A stretch of 64,000 nt of DNA from Halarcobacter sp. (GTDB lineage Bacteria; Campylobacterota; Campylobacteria; Campylobacterales; Arcobacteraceae). The notes under the pieces were generated by a model. The model made no database searches and had not been told where the DNA came from. It saw nothing but the letters and a program-made list of their open reading frames with translations. Positions within the stretch are counted from its first letter, which is position 1. Each line of letters starts with the position of its first letter. Position numbers and translations under genes: made by a program. Below are positions 16,813 to 25,849 of this stretch, piece by piece. The stretch covers positions 124,001 through 188,000 of the forward strand of contig JAQYVX010000001.1 in NCBI GenBank assembly GCA_030145305.1, in the 5' to 3' direction.

Positions 16813-17500
16813 ATTTCATCCACTCTTTTATCTCAAAGCTTAATTGCTCTGGGAATTCTAAAGGTAACATATGACTTGTTCCCTCTCTTGATATTTTTGT
16901 AATATGCTGATGTTCATCTTTAAAGTTTTCTAAAACACTATGACTAAATAATCTATCTTCTGTGCTATAAAAAATTCTAATTGGTATAGATAAAGATATT
17001 AATTTTTCATTGAAATTTCTTCTATTAAAACTACTTCTCATTTGAACATTATAAACTTCATGTCCTAAATCTAAGAACATATCTTTTATTATATTTATAA
17101 GCTCTTCGTCTTCTGATTTTTCAATTAATGAAAGTATTTTTTTAGTAGCTAAACCTTTGAAACCAAAATTATTCATTTGTTCTAAAGTTTTTGTTCTTCT
17201 TTCTATTTCATCTTTTTTTGTTTCAGCAGGAGAACCGGCAACTAAGAAAAGTCTATTTACTCTATGGGGATTTTTAGCAGTAAAATATGAAGCTAAATAA
17301 GCACCTAAAGAAAACCCAAGTAAATTTATCTTTTCATCTGTAATAAGCTCTTCAAGTTTTAAAGCAGCTTCTTCAAAATCTTCTGTCAAAGGAAGAGGAA
17401 TATGAATTAATTCGTATTCTTCTTCTAAAAATGGTCTTAACCTTTGCCATAATCTTTCATCAGTCATAAGTCCTGGAAGTAAATATATTTTTTCTTTCAT
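16811..17500 (-). CDS. Alpha/beta hydrolase
   Basis: The start at 17500 (MKEKIYLLPGL) is favoured over the frame's first Met at 17536, because homologues begin just before the first beta strand. It is 229 residues with nucleophile elbow GFSLGA (Ser about 84), an acid in YSTEDRLF and a His in GTSHMLPLEFP. Probably a MenH/BioH-like esterase of unknown substrate. Divergent from the nitroreductase gene. Confidence 0.8.
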   Translation of the reverse strand: MKEKIYLLPGLMTDERLWQRLRPFLEEEYELIHIPLPLTEDFEEAALKLEELITDEKINLLGFSLGAYLASYFTAKNPHRVNRLFLVAGSPAETKKDEIERRTKTLEQMNNFGFKGLATKKILSLIEKSEDEELINIIKDMFLDLGHEVYNVQMRSSFNRRNFNEKLISLSIPIRIFYSTEDRLFSHSVLENFKDEHQHITKISREGTSHMLPLEFPEQLSFEIKEWMK

Positions 17501-17624
17501 TTTCAACCTAATAATTATTTGATGATGTTTTATCATAATTTTGTTTAAAAATAAAGAAGAAAGCTATAAAATATTTAATACTAATCTTTTATAATTACTT
17601 AAACATCAAATGTTAATATACGTC

Positions 17625-19223
17625 ATGAACAATAACTTAAATATGGTTTACACCTATCATAATGAAACAAAACATTCACAACAAAGATACGCGCGTTCTT
17701 TAGGATATATGGATTGGGCAACACAACCAAATCCATATAGAACATATATTGATACAAAAAAAATAACTTTGCCACTAGCCTTTGAAAATAAGACTTTAGA
17801 ATATAGTCAAATATTTAATCAAGAAGCTAATAAAAATGAAGAAAAAATATTATCAGCTCCTTTATGTATAGAAGCAATTTCACAATTTTTTCAATTCTCT
17901 TTAGGTTTAGCTGCTATTAAAGAGTATGGTGATCAAGCTTGGGCTTTAAGATGTAATGCCTCTAGTGGAAACTTACAACCAACAGAAGCTTATCTTATAT
18001 CAAAAGATATTCAAGGAATAGATAATGGGCTTTATCATTATTCTCCACAAGAGCATGAACTTGAATTGCTATCAAATTTGGATAATACAAAAGAAGATAT
18101 TAATTTAAAAGAAAATACTTTCTTAGTAGCTTTATCTTCTATTGTTTGGAGAGAAGCTTGGAAGTATGGTGAACGATCTTGGAGATACACTCAACTTGAT
18201 TGTGGGCATGCTTTAAAAGCACTTGAAATTTCGGCTTTAATCTTAGGTTGGAAAATTGAAGTTCTTAATACAAAAGATAGTGAACTTCAAAATCTTCTAG
18301 GCTTTGATCAAGTTAATAGATATGTACCTGAAGAAAGAGAACTTCCTGATATGCTAATAAAAGTCTCTTTTGCAAATGATAATTCAAAAAAAGATATTGA
18401 CATTTCAAAAATAAGAGCAAGATTTGAAGATAGTTATCAGGGAAAAGCAAATCAACTAAGTGTAAATTGGCATAAATGGGATATCTTAGAAAAAATAGAA
18501 GATGCAAGTTTAAGTGATGATTTAAATATAAAAAAATATACAAATGATATATATGAAAAAAATCCTTATAGAGAAAATTCATTTTTAGCAAAAGATATTG
18601 TACTTGCTAGGCGTTCAGCACAAATGATGAATGAAGACAATTCTACAATTACAAAAAAAGAGTTTGAAACTATTATAGCTTCTGTTAAATCAAACAATTC
18701 AAATATACACTTAGTAATTTTCGTACATAGTGTTAAAGAGATTGATTCAGGACTTTATATACTTATTAGAAACAATAAACATAAAGAACAATTACAAGCT
18801 TTATTAAAAAAAGAATTTCTTTGGGAAAAAGTTGATACAAAAGCAGGAGAATTATATAAGTTAGAAAGCAAAGATTTTAGGTTTCTAGCAAAAGCAATCT
18901 CTTGTAATCAAGATATTGCAAGCCAAGGAGCTTTCACTCTTGGAATGTTAGCTGAATTTTCAAATCAATTAGAAACATATGGCGCTTCAAAATATAAACA
19001 TTTATATTGGGATTGTGGAGCTATTGGACAACAACTGTATTTAGAAGCAAGCTCATTAAAACTTTCAGCAACAGGAATTGGTTGTTTTTTAGATGATATT
19101 TTGCATGAACTAATTGGTTTAAAAACAAATCATTTTCAAACACTTTATCACTTTACTGTAGGACGGGCTTTAGTTGATTCTAGATTAACGAGCAAAAAAC
19201 CCTATGAGAATAGAAATAATTAA
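17625..19223 (+). CDS. SagB/ThcOx-type tandem nitroreductase-domain protein
   Basis: A 532-residue protein with two nitroreductase-like domains. The first (about 80-250) has RCNASSGNLQPTEAYLI and YGERSWRYTQLDCGHALKAL; the second (about 300-520) has ARRSAQMM near its start, then LYWDCGAIGQQLYLEA and ATGIGCFLDD. This duplicated form is found in SagB-family FMN oxidoreductases that occur without azole peptide partners. No peptide-modifying neighbours are seen here, so it is probably a stand-alone flavin oxidoreductase. The start is uncertain: the ATGs at 17610, 17625 and 17643 all lack a strong ribosome site. Confidence 0.85.
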   Translation: MNNNLNMVYTYHNETKHSQQRYARSLGYMDWATQPNPYRTYIDTKKITLPLAFENKTLEYSQIFNQEANKNEEKILSAPLCIEAISQFFQFSLGLAAIKEYGDQAWALRCNASSGNLQPTEAYLISKDIQGIDNGLYHYSPQEHELELLSNLDNTKEDINLKENTFLVALSSIVWREAWKYGERSWRYTQLDCGHALKALEISALILGWKIEVLNTKDSELQNLLGFDQVNRYVPEERELPDMLIKVSFANDNSKKDIDISKIRARFEDSYQGKANQLSVNWHKWDILEKIEDASLSDDLNIKKYTNDIYEKNPYRENSFLAKDIVLARRSAQMMNEDNSTITKKEFETIIASVKSNNSNIHLVIFVHSVKEIDSGLYILIRNNKHKEQLQALLKKEFLWEKVDTKAGELYKLESKDFRFLAKAISCNQDIASQGAFTLGMLAEFSNQLETYGASKYKHLYWDCGAIGQQLYLEASSLKLSATGIGCFLDDILHELIGLKTNHFQTLYHFTVGRALVDSRLTSKKPYENRNN

Positions 19224-19230
19224 GTAATAT

Positions 19231-19259
19231 AAAAAGAGGAAAAGATATTTCCTCTTTTT
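19231..19259. terminator. Bidirectional terminator
   Basis: AAAAAGAGGAAA and TTTCCTCTTTTT form a perfect 12-bp stem with a 5-base loop between convergent genes, with A/T tracts on both sides. Confidence 0.85.
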
Positions 19260-19263
19260 AAAA

Positions 19264-19989
19264 TCAATCTTTTATTCTAATATAAATATGTACATTAGTT
19301 GAGTCATCATTAAATTGTCGTTCATCAATTTCAATATAGTTTAAATTTCTTATTAATTTACCTAACTTATCATAACCATAATTTCTTGAGTCAAAAGAAG
19401 GATTGTTTTTATTTATATAATTTCCTACATTTGAAAGCCTCGCCCAACCATCATCTTTTGAAACAGCAGTTATTGCTGATGTTACTATTGGTTTAAGTTC
19501 TGCATTATTAGATTCATCTTTATTTTGTATATCTTCAACTTCATTTTTTTCTCTTAAAATTTCAGTAAAAACAAACTTATCACAAGCTGCGATAAAAGCC
19601 TCGGGAGTTTTCTTTTCTCCAAAACCATAAACAATTAAACCAGATTCTCTAATTCTTGTAGCAAGTCTTGTAAAATCACTATCAGAAGATACTAAACAAA
19701 AACCATCTAAACTATTTTCATGTAAAATATCCATTGCATCAATTATCAAAGAAGCATCTGTTGCATTCTTTCCACTTGTATAAGAAAACTGCTGTATTGG
19801 TTGAATAGCATATTTATTAAGATGCTCTTTCCATTGTTTTAAATTTGTAGTTGTCCAATCACCATAGGCTCTTTTAATACTAGCAACTCCAAACTTTGCA
19901 ACTTCTGCTAATAATTCAGCAGCAAGTGAAGCTTGGGCATTATCAGCATCAATTAATACAGCAAGCTTAACAGTGTTTTTATTTTGCAT
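19264..19989 (-). CDS. NYN-domain protein with C-terminal OST-HTH/LOTUS-like domain
   Basis: A 241-residue protein. The NYN (PIN-like) nuclease domain occupies residues 5-145 with acidic active-site residues in LIDADN, DASLIIDAMD and SSDSDF. The C-terminal 70 residues (DGWARLSNVGN...YDKLGKLIRNL) fit an OST-HTH/LOTUS RNA-binding domain. The combination is the LabA-like/OST-type RNA-processing family. Single gene; its target is unknown. Confidence 0.85.
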   Translation of the reverse strand: MQNKNTVKLAVLIDADNAQASLAAELLAEVAKFGVASIKRAYGDWTTTNLKQWKEHLNKYAIQPIQQFSYTSGKNATDASLIIDAMDILHENSLDGFCLVSSDSDFTRLATRIRESGLIVYGFGEKKTPEAFIAACDKFVFTEILREKNEVEDIQNKDESNNAELKPIVTSAITAVSKDDGWARLSNVGNYINKNNPSFDSRNYGYDKLGKLIRNLNYIEIDERQFNDDSTNVHIYIRIKD

Positions 19990-20108
19990 TTTTTTCCCTT
20001 GATTTTTATATTTATCTTTATATTATCAAGATAATAATTAGTTTACTCTTGAAATTTAAATAGAAGTTTAATTTTAATATAATTCAAAAAAAACAAAAGG
20101 ATTTAATA

Positions 20109-20405
20109 ATGGTAAACAAAGAACCATTTGTACAAAGAGCAGACGAGCATATATTTTTAGCAAATGAACAGCTAAATAATAAAGAAGAGTTAACTCCAGG
20201 TGAAGTAAGTGCTTCATTTTTATTTGGTGCAGCAAGATTCAACTCTTGGGTAGCAGCATCTGAATTTGATTCAGCAGAAGCTATGACAGCTGCAAAAGAA
20301 GAGATAAGTGAATATTTTATAAAAGAATATAGACAAATGTTAGAACAACATCTTCAAAGTCATATTGAATCTTATGATTTTAGTGTTAATAATTTAGATA
20401 AATAG
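20109..20405 (+). CDS. DUF3144 domain protein
   Basis: A 98-residue soluble protein with the DUF3144 pattern ADEHIFLANEQ, VSASFLFGAARFN and EYRQMLEQHL. It is helical and without signal peptide; molecular role unknown. AAAGGATTTAATA precedes the start. It ends in a strong shared hairpin. Confidence 0.85.
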   Translation: MVNKEPFVQRADEHIFLANEQLNNKEELTPGEVSASFLFGAARFNSWVAASEFDSAEAMTAAKEEISEYFIKEYRQMLEQHLQSHIESYDFSVNNLDK

Positions 20406-20413
20406 TATTTTCA

Positions 20414-20456
20414 AATAGGAGAAAAAAGTTTAAGTAAAAACTTTTTCTCCTATTTA
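20414..20456. terminator. Bidirectional terminator
   Basis: A long stem of about 18 bp (AAATAGGAGAAAAA pairing with TTTTTCTCCTATTT plus an inner AGTTT/AAACT) with one bulged A, between convergent genes. Confidence 0.8.
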
Positions 20457-20473
20457 AACAAACGCTTACTTAT

Positions 20474-21040
20474 TTATTTTATTTTTATAGGAAGCAAACT
20501 TAAAAAACTTAAAGCCTCAGGAAGAGAAAATTGTGCTTTTTGTATATCATTATGTTTAGGATCTATTAAATAGTTTTTAGATGTCTCAAAATTGGCTTTT
20601 TTTAGATTGTTGTTTATAAAAGATGTTAATTCTAAATCACACTTATCAAAAATAGTATTTTCAAGATTGCACTCTTCAAAACCCGTATCTTTTATAAGTG
20701 AATTGATAAACTTCATTTGTCTCAAATCTAAAAGATGAAAAGAATTCTGTGAAATATTACAAGAATCAAACTTTACATCAAAAGGCTCGGCACATGAACT
20801 CCAAGAAATACCCAAAAGTTTTGAGTTTTTAAATATAACATCATTAAAAGTAGAATTTTTTAATATACATAAAGACATATCACAATCTATAAAAGTACAT
20901 TCTGTGAATTTACAATTATAAAAAACACTTTTTGAAAAATCACATCTTATAAAAGTACAATTGTCATAATAGATGGAATCTAAGTTTTTATCATCATATT
21001 CTATGAACTCTTCTTCCCAATAATCATCAGTTTTAAACAT
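20474..21040 (-). CDS. Pentapeptide repeat protein
   Basis: A 188-residue protein built of A(D/N)LxX-like repeats from about residue 25 to 155, e.g. CTFIRCDFSKSVFYNCKF and CDLELTSFINNNLKKANF, which would fold as a right-handed quadrilateral helix. There is no signal peptide. Such proteins range from gyrase-protecting Qnr-like proteins to unknowns; the central aromatic-loop features of Qnr are not obvious, so no function is assigned. Confidence 0.85.
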   Translation of the reverse strand: MFKTDDYWEEEFIEYDDKNLDSIYYDNCTFIRCDFSKSVFYNCKFTECTFIDCDMSLCILKNSTFNDVIFKNSKLLGISWSSCAEPFDVKFDSCNISQNSFHLLDLRQMKFINSLIKDTGFEECNLENTIFDKCDLELTSFINNNLKKANFETSKNYLIDPKHNDIQKAQFSLPEALSFLSLLPIKIK

Positions 21041-21060
21041 TATGCTCTTTTTTAATTTGA

Positions 21061-21378
21061 TTTTATCATGTTTGAAATAAATAAGAAGGGAATAAAAGAG
21101 TAAAAATTATAATATCAAGCCTAATTTTCATGCTAAATTAACAAAATAGTAACATATTTCAATTATTTTCAAAAAAAACACTAAAAAAAGACCAATATCC
21201 TTGTTACTTATATATTTTTAAGGTAAACTACCTCAATTGAAAGATGATTTCGAACTTCATCTATGGCATGCTTTATATTGATAACCTTAAGTTGACAGTA
21301 AAATCGCACCACAAGATAGTTTCACAATTAGATTTTATATAACACAAGTAAAATTGTGTATCAACAAAAGGAAATACA
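21061..21378 (+). promoter_or_regulatory. Long structured leader/promoter region of the cold-shock gene
   Basis: No gene is seen in this gap. Nearest the gene are three small hairpins: AGGTA/TACCT (21221-21233), AGATGA/TCATCT (21242-21262) and CACAATT/AATTGTG (21323-21329 with 21352-21358), the last ending about 10 bp before the AAAGGAAA ribosome site. A TTGTTA-like -35 element lies near 21201. A long folding leader is typical of cspA-type mRNAs that sense cold; the exact transcription start is not determined. Confidence 0.5.
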
Positions 21379-21597
21379 ATGGCAGAATTAGTAAACGGAT
21401 CAGTTAAATGGTTTAACAGCGAAAAAGGTTTCGGATTTATCGAACAAGAAAATGGTGGAAAAGACGTATTTGTACATTATAGAAATATTAACAGTACAGG
21501 ATATGGTAGAGTTTCATTAGAAGATGGTCAAAAAGTTACATTTGAAATTGCTCAAGGTGACAAAGGTCTTCAAGCAGAAAACGTTACTGCTCAGTAG
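21379..21597 (+). CDS. Cold-shock protein (CspA family)
   Basis: A 72-residue single cold-shock domain with both RNA-binding motifs: RNP1 (KGFGFI, residues 16-21) and RNP2 (VFVHY, about 30-34). It acts as an RNA chaperone binding single-stranded nucleic acids. The upstream gap is long and structured, and a strong terminator follows 7 bp after the stop, so the mRNA is short and monocistronic. Which csp paralogue this is cannot be told. Confidence 0.93.
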   Translation: MAELVNGSVKWFNSEKGFGFIEQENGGKDVFVHYRNINSTGYGRVSLEDGQKVTFEIAQGDKGLQAENVTAQ

Positions 21598-21604
21598 TGT
21601 TTTA

Positions 21605-21629
21605 TTATAAGCGGTTTTACCGCTTATAA
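21605..21629 (+). terminator. Rho-independent terminator of the cold-shock gene
   Basis: TTATAAGCGG and CCGCTTATAA form a perfect 10-bp stem with a 5-base loop followed by seven T residues, a textbook terminator. Confidence 0.9.
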
Positions 21630-21743
21630 TTTTTTTATATAAACTTCCAAATAATTCTTTTATTTTTCAAACTTCACTCAAAACATCTTTAAATTTTATA
21701 TTTTATAACAAACATTTATTCTAATCAATTAGTTTTAATATCT

Positions 21744-22640
21744 TCACTTTTTTTCATTTGATGATTTTTTACTAACTAAAATACCCCCAAGTGCAATAAG
21801 AGCAATACCTGTAAAAGTATACATATCAGGTAAAGAATCTCCTAACATAATACCAAAGCCAACAGCAAAAGGAATACTTGAATATCCTATAACTCCAATA
21901 ATACTTGCTGGACTTAAACTATATGCACGAGTTAAAAGCCATTGGGAAACTGTTGAAAAGATAGCCATTAAACCTATAAGTAACCAAACAAAAGGCTCTG
22001 TATGTATTTTAAAATCTACATAAGGTGTAAATATAAAAAGTAATAAAGGAATTATTACTCCAATACCCATAAAAGAAAGCATAATAATTCTAGCATCATA
22101 AATATCTTTTATTTTTTTTATAGTAGCATATGCAGCAGCTGCAAAAAAACCACCCAAAACTCCATATATATGTTCAATTGATATTTCAATCCCAAAAGGT
22201 TTTATAATTAAAATAATTCCTACAAACCCAATAATAAGTGCAAAAATAGTAGGAGTACGAATAGACTCTTTCATAAAATAATATGCAAGAATAGTTACAA
22301 AAAATGGTGATGTTTTATTTAATATTACAGCCTCTCCCAATGGAATTGTAGCAATTGTATAAAAAAAGAATAACATAGCCATTGTTCCAAAAAGACCTCG
22401 TAAAAAAAGTAAGTGCAGTTTTGAAGTATTCATAGACACAGGAATTTTCTTTAAACTATATAATATTATTATAACTCCTAAAAAATTTCTATAAAATACT
22501 ATCTCAATAGGATCCATAGTTTCAGATAATATTTTTGCCACAGCTCCACTAAATGCAGCAATTAGTGCACTTAAAAGCATAAAAAATACACCTTTATCCA
22601 TAAGCTTTAATTTTGATAGTGATTTGTACTTATTTAACAT
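21744..22640 (-). CDS. EamA/DMT-family transporter
   Basis: A 298-residue inner-membrane protein with ten hydrophobic helices arranged as two EamA repeats (about 15-145 and 160-290), each starting with a Gly/Ala-rich helix. The motif LRGLFGTMAMLFFFYTIATIPLGEAVIL belongs to the RhaT/DMT superfamily; only short parts are quoted here as evidence of the repeat. Substrate unknown. AAGGATATAA precedes the start. Confidence 0.85.
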   Translation of the reverse strand: MLNKYKSLSKLKLMDKGVFFMLLSALIAAFSGAVAKILSETMDPIEIVFYRNFLGVIIILYSLKKIPVSMNTSKLHLLFLRGLFGTMAMLFFFYTIATIPLGEAVILNKTSPFFVTILAYYFMKESIRTPTIFALIIGFVGIILIIKPFGIEISIEHIYGVLGGFFAAAAYATIKKIKDIYDARIIMLSFMGIGVIIPLLLFIFTPYVDFKIHTEPFVWLLIGLMAIFSTVSQWLLTRAYSLSPASIIGVIGYSSIPFAVGFGIMLGDSLPDMYTFTGIALIALGGILVSKKSSNEKK

Positions 22641-22725
22641 TTATATCCTTGTTGTCCGCATTGTATAGAAAACTTATAAAAAAGATTATAAAATGACATT
22701 CTAATAAGCACAAACCTTTTTGAGA

Positions 22726-24138
22726 CTACTTAAACGGCCCACATACTAAGGCTCTTTTAACCCCAGAACTTAAAGCCCCAATTCCATCAATTAACATTTC
22801 TCTTTTTATTAGAACATCTACAATTTGACTTGAATATTTTATTGCACTCTCTTTCATCATCCCAAGCATAGGCCAACCCCACAATGCTGAAACCGTAACT
22901 CCATCTTGTACAAAATGAGGATTTGTCAAAAAAGTACAATCTAATACTGCTTCAATAGCACTTCTATTTGTTTGGCTACCTCCAACTAAGTCAATTATTA
23001 CTGAACCTTTAGGAATAACTCTTTTTAAATGATCATTACATACAAGATAAGTTATACCTCTTATCTCTTTAGGAATTTCTGCACCATTTACAACTAAATC
23101 CACATCTTTTAAATATTCTTCTATATTTTCTTCTGCTGTTTGAGTACGACCTAGAATATTTATATTTTTAAAACCTTGATTATATATCTCATGAATAGCT
23201 CCTCTTGCCACATTGCCATAACCTAAGACTACTACTTTTGCATCTTTTATATCCAAATTAGGTTTATTTTCTTGAAGTAATTTAATTCCATATCTAGCTC
23301 CTGCTCGTCCTGTAACATGCAAGCACTCAATTCTTCTTAGACCAAATTCAAAAGGTTTATGTTTTTCTTTATAATTATAAATAGCTTCAATCCCATTTTC
23401 TAACTCAAAAGCATGAAGATCAAAAACTTTTGAAGCAGTCTGTTTTATTTTAGAGATTAAACTATTTTTATCATTAAAACTTTTGCTATCATAAAAATAC
23501 ATACTATTTTTATCTGTATGTTTTAATTCATCAAAGCTTATATCTTCATAAAGCATATTAAGTGATTTTGGATTACGATTTCCTGCACGTCTAACCGCAC
23601 CTGCTAATCTTTCATTTCTACCAATAATGAAAATTCTCAAATCTTTTATAGTTTTATTTTTAATAAAATCTTTTAATGCAGTAGCCATGCCAACACGAGC
23701 TAAAATTTGTTCACTAGTTTGTACTTTAGGAGACTCCAAAATTTCTTCCATTGCTATCACATTTATTTCATTATCTTCAAGCATTTTTGCCCTTGCAGGA
23801 AAAGAATCAAAATGTGCCATACAAAAAAGTGTAGAACCTTTCCTCATTTGAGATATTGATTCCAAAGAAGGACCTTTAAATTTTATAATCATTTCTTTAT
23901 TCTTGTATATTTCATCAGCTTTTTGTAATTTTGCACCATTCTTAATATATTCATCATCCTCAAAACCAACACCTAACCCCGCACCAAACTCAACAAAAAC
24001 ATTAAGTCCTGAACTTGTTAACTGTCCAACATCCAAAGGAGTCAATCCCACTCTTTTTTCTAAACCTCCTGGGTTTTCTGGAGATTCAATTTCTTTAACC
24101 AAAGCAATATTTTTGAATGCAATTGATGTATTTTTCAC
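22726..24138 (-). CDS. Alanine dehydrogenase/transhydrogenase-like NAD(P)-dependent enzyme
   Basis: A 470-residue protein of the AlaDH/PNT superfamily. The N-terminal substrate domain has the family opening LEKRVGLTP (about 27-35) and a cofactor-contact region IIKFKGPS. The Rossmann domain begins at VVVLGYGNVARGA (about 305-317). A further central stretch (residues 190-270) is longer than in canonical alanine dehydrogenase, so it may be a saccharopine-dehydrogenase-like or other amino acid dehydrogenase. Monocistronic. Confidence 0.75.
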   Translation of the reverse strand: MKNTSIAFKNIALVKEIESPENPGGLEKRVGLTPLDVGQLTSSGLNVFVEFGAGLGVGFEDDEYIKNGAKLQKADEIYKNKEMIIKFKGPSLESISQMRKGSTLFCMAHFDSFPARAKMLEDNEINVIAMEEILESPKVQTSEQILARVGMATALKDFIKNKTIKDLRIFIIGRNERLAGAVRRAGNRNPKSLNMLYEDISFDELKHTDKNSMYFYDSKSFNDKNSLISKIKQTASKVFDLHAFELENGIEAIYNYKEKHKPFEFGLRRIECLHVTGRAGARYGIKLLQENKPNLDIKDAKVVVLGYGNVARGAIHEIYNQGFKNINILGRTQTAEENIEEYLKDVDLVVNGAEIPKEIRGITYLVCNDHLKRVIPKGSVIIDLVGGSQTNRSAIEAVLDCTFLTNPHFVQDGVTVSALWGWPMLGMMKESAIKYSSQIVDVLIKREMLIDGIGALSSGVKRALVCGPFK

Positions 24139-24536
24139 ACTAATCCTTTTTTAAATAATTAGTATTTTTATATGTTAGTTTTAATAAAGACCTAGATTAA
24201 TCAATATATTTAAATTAAGGATGCGATAGAATTTTTATAACAAATAAAAAATGAATGGTGAATAAGCCTAACAAAAATCTGTTAATGTTAATTTGAGTAG
24301 ATCTAAGCCTAAAGAGATATATTGTTCGTACATTCTGAATATTGCAAAAACGAAGTCAGATACAGATCAAGTATGCTGATATTAGGAGTAGTGTAGCTGA
24401 ATTTTTTGCTATTAGTATAAATAGTATCTATAATGAATATTGAGATATGCCAATTAAGTAAAATATTTTTAAACTAACACTTAACTAACGCTTCTATTCT
24501 ATAATTTCATACATTCAAATCAAGGAGTATTAGAAA
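24139..24536 (+). other. Gap of about 400 bp holding a decayed coding remnant
   Basis: No intact gene. On the plus strand two short frames join across a frameshift: 24275-24379 codes for SRSKPKEIYCSYILNIAKTK-like sequence, and from 24375 the next frame codes for ADIRSSVAEFFAISINSIYN, which looks like a helix-turn-helix, before a stop at 24441. This suggests the relic of a transposase or DNA-binding gene. The last 75 bp should hold the promoter of the gene at 24537. Confidence 0.35.
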
Positions 24537-24785
24537 ATGAATTTAGGAAAGAAAATAGCAATATTAACAATTGCTGCAAGTGTGAGTTTATTCGCAAATG
24601 GAATTAGTAACGTGTCTGCTTTAGTTGATCAAATCAATAATACAAGTGACGTAAAAGAAAAACAAGTTTTAATGAAAAAATTAGATAGTGAACTTGCTGT
24701 TATTAATACAGAAGATATTCCTAAAGCTAAAGAGATTATTGAAACAAGACTAAAAAAGGAGCCTGCAAAAAAGCCTCTAAAGTAA
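24537..24785 (+). CDS. Small exported protein, paralogue of the gene at 26477
   Basis: An 82-residue protein with a signal peptide (residues 1-20, SLFA-NG). The mature part is a short helical hairpin: VSALVDQINNTSDVKEKQVL, then LDSELAVIN and a Lys/Pro-rich end. Its layout and several positions match the product of 26477-26734 at the other side of the two-component system. AAGGAGTATTAGAA precedes the ATG. It faces the histidine kinase gene head to tail and might be a target or ligand of that system. Confidence 0.7.
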   Translation: MNLGKKIAILTIAASVSLFANGISNVSALVDQINNTSDVKEKQVLMKKLDSELAVINTEDIPKAKEIIETRLKKEPAKKPLK

Positions 24786-24796
24786 TTGTCGTTTTA

Positions 24797-25849
24797 CTAA
24801 ACTAGCCCTTCTCCCTTTGGGAACACAAGTATAACTTGTGTTCCTTCCCCTACTACACTTTTTATTTGTATATCAATATTTAAAGCCTCACACAACTGTT
24901 TTACAATACTCATTCCAATACCAAGTCCAGAAGTATTCTCTTTATAATATCTTTGAAATACTTTCTTAATATTTTTTATTCCAATTCCTGTATCTTCTAT
25001 AATAAGCTCTTGTTTATTTATACTTATATGGATTTGACCATTTTTTTTATTGTATTTACATGCATTACTTATTAGATTATCAATTATTCTATCAATTCCA
25101 TTTTTATTGCTTTTAACAATTAAAGAACCCAAATTTTTAGTAAAATTTATTTTAGGATATATTTTTTGTAAAACCTCAATTTTTTCATTAATTATTTCTT
25201 CAATCGAAATATTCTCATCTTTGTTAATACTATTTGGACTCATGTATTGTAAGTTTTTATATAAAGAAGCAATACTTTTTGCACTAAGTTCGATTCTTTC
25301 TATTTCTTCAAAGTCACCTCTTTTTCTTAATAATTTTGAATTTAATAAAATAGAAGTTGCAGGGGTATTTAAATCATGAATAATATCTTTTAAAAAATTC
25401 TCCAAAAGAACAAGTGCTTCTCTCATAGGTCTTAATGAATAAAAAGCAAAACCAATTGAAAGTAAAAAGAGTAAAAAAAGTATTAGAATACTAAATTTAA
25501 ATATTTTTATTAAAAATTCATTGTAAAACTTTTCATATTTTGCTTTATCATATATAACTTTTAATAAATATGGACCAGTTGAAACTGACTGAAAATAAGC
25601 ACAAAGCCCTTCTTTGCAATGATAGATTTTAAATAATTTCTTTTGTTTATCATTTTCAACAATATCAAGAGAAAATTTCTCTCCTTGGAAATCAAAAGTA
25701 TAATCTTTCATTTGGTAAAGAATATTTTCTTCTATATCTTTAACTTTATCTTCATGATACATATACAAAACTATACTCGAAAGAATAAGTAAAGGTATAA
25801 AAAAAAGATAAAGGCTTGTGAAAAATGATTTTTTTTCATAATTTTTCAA
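24797..25849 (-). CDS. Membrane sensor histidine kinase
   Basis: A 350-residue kinase. Two membrane helices (about 11-29 and 113-135) enclose a small periplasmic sensor of about 80 residues with two Cys (HCKEGLC) that may form a disulfide or bind metal. The HisKA dimerisation region carries the phospho-acceptor His in IIHDLNTP (about 158), and the ATPase domain shows the N box (LISNACKYN), G1 (DTGIGI) and G2 (GLGIGMSIV). Its ATG overlaps the response regulator gene by 14 bp, so they form an operon. Confidence 0.9.
   Translation of the reverse strand: MKNYEKKSFFTSLYLFFIPLLILSSIVLYMYHEDKVKDIEENILYQMKDYTFDFQGEKFSLDIVENDKQKKLFKIYHCKEGLCAYFQSVSTGPYLLKVIYDKAKYEKFYNEFLIKIFKFSILILFLLFLLSIGFAFYSLRPMREALVLLENFLKDIIHDLNTPATSILLNSKLLRKRGDFEEIERIELSAKSIASLYKNLQYMSPNSINKDENISIEEIINEKIEVLQKIYPKINFTKNLGSLIVKSNKNGIDRIIDNLISNACKYNKKNGQIHISINKQELIIEDTGIGIKNIKKVFQRYYKENTSGLGIGMSIVKQLCEALNIDIQIKSVVGEGTQVILVFPKGEGLV

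Noticed and set aside
17625-19223. SagB-like protein as part of an azole-peptide (RiPP) cluster
   Set aside because: No YcaO, SagC or precursor peptide is nearby; neighbours are a hydrolase and an NYN protein.
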